Source of the DNA: Pseudomonadota bacterium
GTDB taxonomy: Bacteria; Myxococcota_A; Polyangia; Polyangiales; Polyangiaceae
NCBI GenBank assembly: GCA_023411445.1
Contig: JAEYOT010000363.1
Coordinates: forward strand, 1 to 10,572
DNA: 10,572 bases
Reading direction: 5' to 3'
A program made the position numbers and the translations under genes. The notes beneath the pieces were generated by a model. It searched no databases. It was not told the DNA's origin and was given only the letters and a program-made list of their open reading frames with translations. Positions 6,784 through 10,572 of the stretch are shown here, piece by piece (position 1 is the first letter of the stretch; each line of letters begins with the position of its first letter).

Positions 6784-6798
6784 GCGCTCCCGGAGCGC
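6784..6798 (-). terminator. Palindrome just after the lipoprotein stop, possible terminator hairpin
   Basis: GCGCTCC, one base, GGAGCGC is a perfect 7-bp-arm palindrome; as RNA it would fold with 5 stem pairs and a 5-base loop. It sits 5 bases beyond the lipoprotein's TGA (6804-6806). No U-run follows on the minus strand, so it is either a non-classical terminator or a 3'-end stabiliser. Confidence 0.4.
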
Positions 6799-6803
6799 AC
6801 ATT

Positions 6804-8318
6804 TCAGCGAATTTCTCGGGCAAATAGACCCTTACTCGCCTCATCCTCGGGGTCGCGATCTACCCCGGAGCGCACGTAGATCACGCGCTCGCGCGCTTGG
6901 TCGAGTCGAAAATTACGACCGTCGAGGATCTGTTCCTCCACTAAGCGCGGCTCCGTCTCGTGCTCGAGGTTGATGAGCTTGAGGTCGGCCACGACCGGGT
7001 ACTGCTCCGGGTCGCTCGGGTTGTCGGAGAAGACGAGAGTGCTACCGTTCGCCGCCACCACTTCGAGCACGTTCGGCAGCGACAGCACCTCGCTACCGTC
7101 CGTTGACACGACGTGCAACGTTCCGCCGCTGCTCCCCACGTCAGTAAGGTAGAACACGAACTTGCCATCCGCAGTGATGTGCGAGCGACCGAGCGTGGCG
7201 ACAGGCTCGGTCACCAGCCGCACGGGCTCGGAGTTGAGCCGATCCGTCGCGGCGAGTAGCAGATCGCGGCGTGTGCCAGACTCGTAGCTCACTGTCGTCG
7301 AGTACAGCACGGTATCGAAACCGGCGCTGAAACCTACCGGCTGCTTGTATCCGGTCGTCACGATCGGAGATGGGTTGACGCGCGGGTAGGCCGAACGGCG
7401 CAGCTGGTCGCCCACGGTGTAAAAGACGGCCGAGCCATCGGGCGTGATTTGCCCGCGGCTCACCGAGGCGTCGATCGCCGTCACCTCGCCCTCCTCCCAC
7501 ACGAACGCGGCGTACTGGCTGTCCTGGAAGAACACGCGCTCACCTGCCTCGTCGCCGGACCACTGCGGCAAGGCGTCATCGGCAATCAGGGTCGCGTCCC
7601 AGGCTTTGCCGGACCACTCGTAGCGGGCGAGGGTGGCGGCGCGCGTCCCTTCCTCGCACGAGCCAACGAACAGCCGCTCACCCACGAAGCCGATGCTGGC
7701 GCCGCAGGTCTCTTCCGAGCCAAGACCTAGGGCCGGGATCAACACCTCGGGCTCAGCGAAGTCGCTGGTCGCGATCATCAAGTCGGTGGTCGTCTCGGTG
7801 GTGTTGGCCGTGTAGACCACGAAGGCGCCCGACGCGCTCGCCGCCACCAAGGCCTCCACGTACGGTGTCGCGCCCAGCTCATGAGTGCCACCCTCGAGCG
7901 TCCACACCGAGAGGTCCCCGACGCCCACGCCGCCAGACCAGTCCACGTTGGCCCAGTTGAACACCGCGTTGCCTCGCACCAGCACGCTGCCGGGAGCCGT
8001 CGAAATCTCTTTCACCGCTTCATCACCGCTCACGGGCGCGGCGAGCAGCAAGCCCATGGCGCGGAACAAGACCCAATCCTCACCGGTCACGCCCAGCAGC
8101 GATGCCTCACCCGATGCGATCTGAGTCGCCGGGGCGAGCTCTCCGGACCAAGCTCCGAGACTCTCGCCGGCCGCGCCCGCTGCCGCGTCTTCGCCCCCGC
8201 TGGAGTCGCCGCCTGCGCCAGCCCCGCCCTTTCCCGCAGCATCCATGCTCTCGCCAGCGCCGCCGTTGCCGCAGGCCAACACCACCGCCGTTACAGCCAA
8301 GCAAGAGATCGATCGCAT
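6804..8318 (-). CDS. Lipoprotein with predicted beta-propeller (WD40/TolB-like)
   Basis: This 504-residue protein starts at ATG 8318 with a ribosome binding site 7 bases upstream. A short signal peptide ends in VVLAC, giving lipid-accepting Cys16. Residues 17-50 are a Gly/Ala/Ser/Asp-rich disordered tether, a very common feature of Polyangiales surface lipoproteins. The rest is almost all beta-strand. Blade-like repeats are seen, such as ITPDGSAVFYTVGDQL (291-306) and ITADGKFVFYLTDV (381-394), each followed by a strand giving a value or label, as in TolB or WD40-like propellers; VSTDGSEVLSL follows the second. Cys205 and Cys221 could form a disulfide. No catalytic motif is visible, so it is most likely a binding or scaffold protein on the outer membrane. 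It lies 80 bases downstream of yqjG on the same strand, but nothing links their jobs. The propeller call is by pattern only. Confidence 0.75.
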   Translation of the reverse strand: MRSISCLAVTAVVLACGNGGAGESMDAAGKGGAGAGGDSSGGEDAAAGAAGESLGAWSGELAPATQIASGEASLLGVTGEDWVLFRAMGLLLAAPVSGDEAVKEISTAPGSVLVRGNAVFNWANVDWSGGVGVGDLSVWTLEGGTHELGATPYVEALVAASASGAFVVYTANTTETTTDLMIATSDFAEPEVLIPALGLGSEETCGASIGFVGERLFVGSCEEGTRAATLARYEWSGKAWDATLIADDALPQWSGDEAGERVFFQDSQYAAFVWEEGEVTAIDASVSRGQITPDGSAVFYTVGDQLRRSAYPRVNPSPIVTTGYKQPVGFSAGFDTVLYSTTVSYESGTRRDLLLAATDRLNSEPVRLVTEPVATLGRSHITADGKFVFYLTDVGSSGGTLHVVSTDGSEVLSLPNVLEVVAANGSTLVFSDNPSDPEQYPVVADLKLINLEHETEPRLVEEQILDGRNFRLDQARERVIYVRSGVDRDPEDEASKGLFAREIR

Positions 8319-8325
8319 CGCAGCG

Positions 8326-8331
8326 CTCCTT
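8326..8331 (-). promoter_or_regulatory. Ribosome binding site of the propeller lipoprotein
   Basis: AAGGAG on the minus strand, 7 bases before ATG 8318. It supports this start, which also gives a well-formed lipoprotein signal peptide. Confidence 0.75.
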
Positions 8332-8341
8332 GTGTCGGGTT

Positions 8342-8371
8342 GCCTTGCTCGTGCAAAGCGCAGACCAAGGC
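8342..8371 (-). promoter_or_regulatory. Inverted repeat in the leader of the propeller lipoprotein
   Basis: GCCTTG (8342-8347) and CAAGGC (8366-8371) are perfect 6-bp arms with an 18-base loop. A shorter alternative, TTGC-TCGT-GCAA, shares part of the left arm, so the two folds would exclude each other. It lies between the yqjG stop and the ribosome binding site. It could be a leader structure or an operator; the evidence is only symmetry. Confidence 0.25.
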
Positions 8372-8398
8372 GGACGCGAGCGAGTGGAGACCGGCGTT

Positions 8399-9361
8399 TT
8401 AGGCCGCCAGCCGCGCGCGCTGGTGAGGCGCCATCAAGTCGATGCTCGGCCCGAGCGGGACGAGGCCGCTCGGATTCAGATGCGGGTGGCTCGTGTAATA
8501 GTGCTGCTTGATGTGGTCGAGGTTGCAGAGCTCGGCGACGCCCGGCATTTGGTAAATGTCCCGCAAGTAACCGAAGAGCGCGGGGTAATCGACGAGGCGC
8601 CGGAGGTTACACTTGAAGTGGTAGTGGTACACCGGGTCGAAGCGGAGCAGCGTCGTGAACAGGCAAATATCGGCCTCGGTGAAGCGGGCTCCGAGCAAGA
8701 AGCGCTGGCGACCGAGCCGCTCCTCGTACTCGTCGAGCGCGGCGAACAAGGCGCGTACGGCTTGTTCGTGCGCGGCTTGCTTGCTGGCGAAGCCAGCGCG
8801 GTACACGCCATCGTTCACCGGGCGGTACATGGCATCGATCTCACGATCGATGGCCTCCTCCAAGTCGCGCGGGCACAAGTCGCGCTGGCGATCCCCAAAC
8901 GCCTCGAACTCTCGCGACAGCATGCGCAAGATCATGCGTGAGTCGTTACAAACGATGGTGTCCTGCTCCTTGTCCCAGAGCACCGGGACGGTAACGCGCC
9001 CCGTGTAGTCCCGCTTGGCTTTCAGGTACACCTCGTAGAGGTAGTTGCAGCCGTTGACCGTGTCCGGCACGCTGCCCGGGTACGCCCGAAACTCCCAGCC
9101 ACGCTCGCCCATGTGGGGGTGCACCACGCTGAGCGAGATCGCCCCTTCCAACCGCTTCAAGCGCCGCCCCAAGAGCACGCGGTGGGCCCACGGACAGGCA
9201 AGGCTCACGTACAGGTGATAGCGGCCCGACTGCGCGCGGAAGCCGTTCGAGCCGTCCGCGAGCACGCTGTTGTGGAAGCGTGTCTCGTCGCGTACGAAGT
9301 GCCCGGACTCGTCGCTGCCGTACCACTCGTTGACCCAGACACCATCGACGAGCTTGCCCAT
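8399..9361 (-). CDS. yqjG: Glutathionyl-hydroquinone reductase (xi-class GST, YqjG/PcpF/ECM4 family)
   Basis: This 320-residue protein reduces glutathionyl-hydroquinones to free hydroquinones, releasing the glutathione, in the cytoplasm. It resembles E. coli YqjG as I know it along its full length. It begins MGKLVDGVWVNEWY and has RYHLYVSLACPWAHR with catalytic Cys56, the glutathione-site loop VTVPVLWDK with cis-Pro126, and DGVYRAGF (Tyr187). It also has LTTLLRF-type RFDPVYHYHFKC (239-251), YLRDIYQMPGV and the C-terminal SHPHLNPSG signature. Tyr187, a Tyr at 245 or 247 and a Tyr at 288 or 289 correspond to the three family tyrosines. The position after VCN is Asp-Ser, where E. coli has Glu-Ser at the gamma-glutamyl contact. 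The frame is open back to 9583, but the family start motif places the ATG at 9361; no clear ribosome binding site precedes it. It is divergent from the usp gene (108-bp gap) and 80 bp upstream of the propeller lipoprotein. Confidence 0.95.
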   Translation of the reverse strand: MGKLVDGVWVNEWYGSDESGHFVRDETRFHNSVLADGSNGFRAQSGRYHLYVSLACPWAHRVLLGRRLKRLEGAISLSVVHPHMGERGWEFRAYPGSVPDTVNGCNYLYEVYLKAKRDYTGRVTVPVLWDKEQDTIVCNDSRMILRMLSREFEAFGDRQRDLCPRDLEEAIDREIDAMYRPVNDGVYRAGFASKQAAHEQAVRALFAALDEYEERLGRQRFLLGARFTEADICLFTTLLRFDPVYHYHFKCNLRRLVDYPALFGYLRDIYQMPGVAELCNLDHIKQHYYTSHPHLNPSGLVPLGPSIDLMAPHQRARLAA

Positions 9362-9469
9362 GTCGGAAGCATGGTCCCAGCGCCGCCGACCACAACGAGG
9401 CAAATCAGCGCAGAGTCGCGGGTGCTGACCTCGCTGCGCGCGCGGCCTGACGCTTGCAGGGCGCTTCCC
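9362..9469. promoter_or_regulatory. Divergent promoter region between yqjG and usp
   Basis: These 108 bases separate two outward-pointing genes, so both must be transcribed from here or from inside the opposite gene. A weak GCAGGG (about 9456-9461) could be the usp ribosome binding site, 8-9 bases from its ATG. I see no clear -10/-35 box or operator palindrome. Confidence 0.5.
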
Positions 9470-9910
9470 ATGCGTATTCTCCTGGCAACTGACGGCTCGG
9501 ACAGCTCGGAGGCCGCGTTCAGCGTGGTGCAGTCGAGGCCCTGGCCCGCAGACACGGTGGTGCTGGTGCTCTCGGTGGTCCAACCGCCCCTACCCATGGT
9601 CGATCCGACCACGGCCCTGGCGCCCATTCAGTTCGAGACCGTGGCGAGCCAACTCACGGAAGCCACACGCCGCTCGGTCAACCGCAGCGCCGAGCGGCTG
9701 AGGGACCACCTCGCCGTGGAAACCGCCATCCGCACGGGCGATCCGCGCCTGGAGATCGTTCAAGCTGCAGAAGATTGGAAGGCGGACCTGATCGTGCTCG
9801 GCTCACATGGGCGCACCGGCGTGTCCCGCTGGCTGCTCGGCAGCGTAGCGGAGTACGTGGTGCGCCACGCGCCGTGCTCGGTCGAGGTGGCTCGCGAGCG
9901 CAAGCCGTGA
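9470..9910 (+). CDS. Universal stress protein, UspA family, ATP-binding type
   Basis: This 146-residue cytoplasmic protein is one Usp domain of normal length. It opens MRILLATDGSDSSEAAF with the acidic nucleotide-site residue Asp8. It has the beta-4 strand ADLIVLGSHGRTGVSRWLLG (105-124) followed by SVAEYVVRHAPCSVEVA. The G-x2-G-x9-G-(S/T) ATP motif is near-complete (Gly111, Gly114, Gly117, Gly124, Ser125). This makes it more like the ATP-binding MJ0577 type than UspA proper. Such proteins act in stress tolerance, usually as homodimers; the partner is not known here. ATG 9470 is chosen because it directly precedes the first beta strand; the frame is open upstream to 9113 but that part is antisense to yqjG. 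Its stop lies 7 bases from the stop of the facing esterase gene. Confidence 0.93.
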   Translation: MRILLATDGSDSSEAAFSVVQSRPWPADTVVLVLSVVQPPLPMVDPTTALAPIQFETVASQLTEATRRSVNRSAERLRDHLAVETAIRTGDPRLEIVQAAEDWKADLIVLGSHGRTGVSRWLLGSVAEYVVRHAPCSVEVARERKP

Positions 9911-9921
9911 GCCGCCCTCAC
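9907..9921. terminator. Short hairpin spanning the facing stop codons of usp and the esterase
   Basis: GTGAG, loop CCGCC, CTCAC is a perfect 5-bp inverted repeat; each arm contains one gene's TGA stop. It is short and lacks a T-run, so it is a weak candidate for a two-way terminator. Three of five pairs follow from the two facing TGA stops. Confidence 0.25.
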
Positions 9922-10572
9922 TTCGCAGGCAAGAGCTCGCCGATCGCTTCCCACCAGGTGTTGGCCATCACGGTCAGCCCGTTGACGTTGGGATGAAGCT
10001 TGTCGGCAAAATACTGAGTCTTGTACTGCGCGTTTGCCGTGAGCGCGCCGTACATGTCTACCATGATCACGTGCTTGCCCTGGTCCTGCCGCGCCTTGAC
10101 CAGCGCAGGGATCGCCATGTTGTACGCCCGCACGCGCTGATTGGTATTGTCATCCGTCGTGGGCACGATCTGCGCGACGACCGTGAGCGCGTTAGGCGCG
10201 TGCTGGGCGATGCGATCCAGCAATTGCCCGAGCCGCATCGGAGCGTTGGCCAAGTCCAACTGAATGTCCACGTCGTTCGTGCCGATCATGAGCGTGACGA
10301 TGTGCGGCGGCGTCGCCTTCAGCCAGCCCTCAATCTTCTGGTACAGGCCGCTTCGTCCGCCGCCATCCGAGATCGTCCAGCCGCTGTGCCCTTCGTGCTG
10401 ACGCGGAAACGGCACCCCCGTGCTCGTCATGGCCGGCCCGTTCTGGCTGGATCCGACGAACGTGAGCTTCTTGTCGTTCATCAACGAAAGCTCGAACAGC
10501 TTCAAGCGGTAGGCGGAGTCCTGCACACCGCCCAGATGCGTGATCGAATCGCCGAGCGGCATGACCTTGCAC
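9918..10572 (-). CDS. SGNH/GDSL hydrolase, carbohydrate esterase family 3-like (5' end missing)
   Basis: This is a serine esterase or deacetylase; CE3 members remove acetyl groups from xylan-type polysaccharides. The frame runs off the right edge. Counting from the Met at 10562, block I is MPLGDSITHLGG (nucleophile Ser6), block II HEGHSGWTI (Gly61), block III IGTND (Asn96) and block V DKLHPN (Asp187, His190), so the full catalytic set is present. HEGHSGWTI and the DKLHPNVNG ending are typical of the CE3 group. The Met at 10562 is unlikely to be the start: the frame continues upstream as Cys-Lys-Val, and the family strand before GDS normally begins several residues earlier, usually after a signal peptide. 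Size and ending (ELLPAK) fit a single-domain enzyme. Secretion and substrate are inference. It is convergent with usp. Confidence 0.9.
   Translation of the reverse strand, partial: CKVMPLGDSITHLGGVQDSAYRLKLFELSLMNDKKLTFVGSSQNGPAMTSTGVPFPRQHEGHSGWTISDGGGRSGLYQKIEGWLKATPPHIVTLMIGTNDVDIQLDLANAPMRLGQLLDRIAQHAPNALTVVAQIVPTTDDNTNQRVRAYNMAIPALVKARQDQGKHVIMVDMYGALTANAQYKTQYFADKLHPNVNGLTVMANTWWEAIGELLPAK

Noticed and set aside
8102..8941. 279-codon + strand frame across the yqjG start-distal half and lipoprotein start
   Set aside because: It spans two genes antisense and has no domain; the opposite strand contains unmistakable YqjG sequence.
9113..9469. Upstream part of the usp frame
   Set aside because: It is antisense to yqjG, has no Usp features, and the Usp domain begins exactly at ATG 9470.
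9362..9583. 74-residue N-terminal extension of yqjG
   Set aside because: The extension is low-quality sequence antisense to usp, and family members begin at the MGKLVDGVW-like motif.

Overview
The window is high-GC DNA of the kind seen in predatory or soil Myxococcota, probably the Polyangiales side. This is inferred from the protein types, not from a search: a TPR/PEGA protein, a lipoprotein made of Stig1-like Cys repeats, glycine/alanine-rich lipoprotein linkers, and a heparinase-like protein joined by a Thr-Pro linker to a DNRLRE-type domain. No RNA gene, CRISPR array, transposase or phage gene was seen. REGION 1 (1-3224, + strand) is a tightly packed run. It holds the C-terminal end of a single-pass membrane protein with a Pro-rich outer tail (possibly a Ser/Thr kinase), then a secreted/inner-membrane TPR-PEGA protein starting at GTG 394, then a 613-residue lipoprotein with 12 tandem eight-Cys repeats that overlaps the TPR-PEGA gene by ATGA. 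The packing suggests co-transcription and a cell-envelope signalling or surface role. REGION 2 (3235-6204, - strand) is one large gene for a predicted lipoprotein polysaccharide-lyase-like enzyme with a C-terminal carbohydrate-binding-like domain. Its leader carries two tandem hairpins just before a strong ribosome binding site. REGION 3 (6205-6803) is mostly non-coding and lower in GC. It contains one doubtful 82-codon frame (6494-6742, -) and a palindrome just after the next gene's stop. REGION 4 (6804-9361, - strand) holds a lipoprotein with a probable beta-propeller and, upstream of it, a clear glutathionyl-hydroquinone reductase (YqjG family). REGION 5 (9470-10572) has a universal stress protein on the + strand, divergent from yqjG across 108 bp. 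It converges 7 bp later on an SGNH/GDSL esterase resembling carbohydrate esterase family 3, whose N-terminus runs off the right edge. Working picture: this is an ordinary chromosomal stretch rich in envelope and secreted proteins. Three predicted lipoproteins, a polysaccharide-lyase-like enzyme and an esterase point to surface and polysaccharide work, and the yqjG/usp pair to redox or stress defence. I did not find a clear new multi-gene system. The oddest items are the 101-Cys repeat lipoprotein, the lyase-like protein that seems to lack the usual His-x-His-x-Asp metal/catalytic motif, and its double-hairpin leader.
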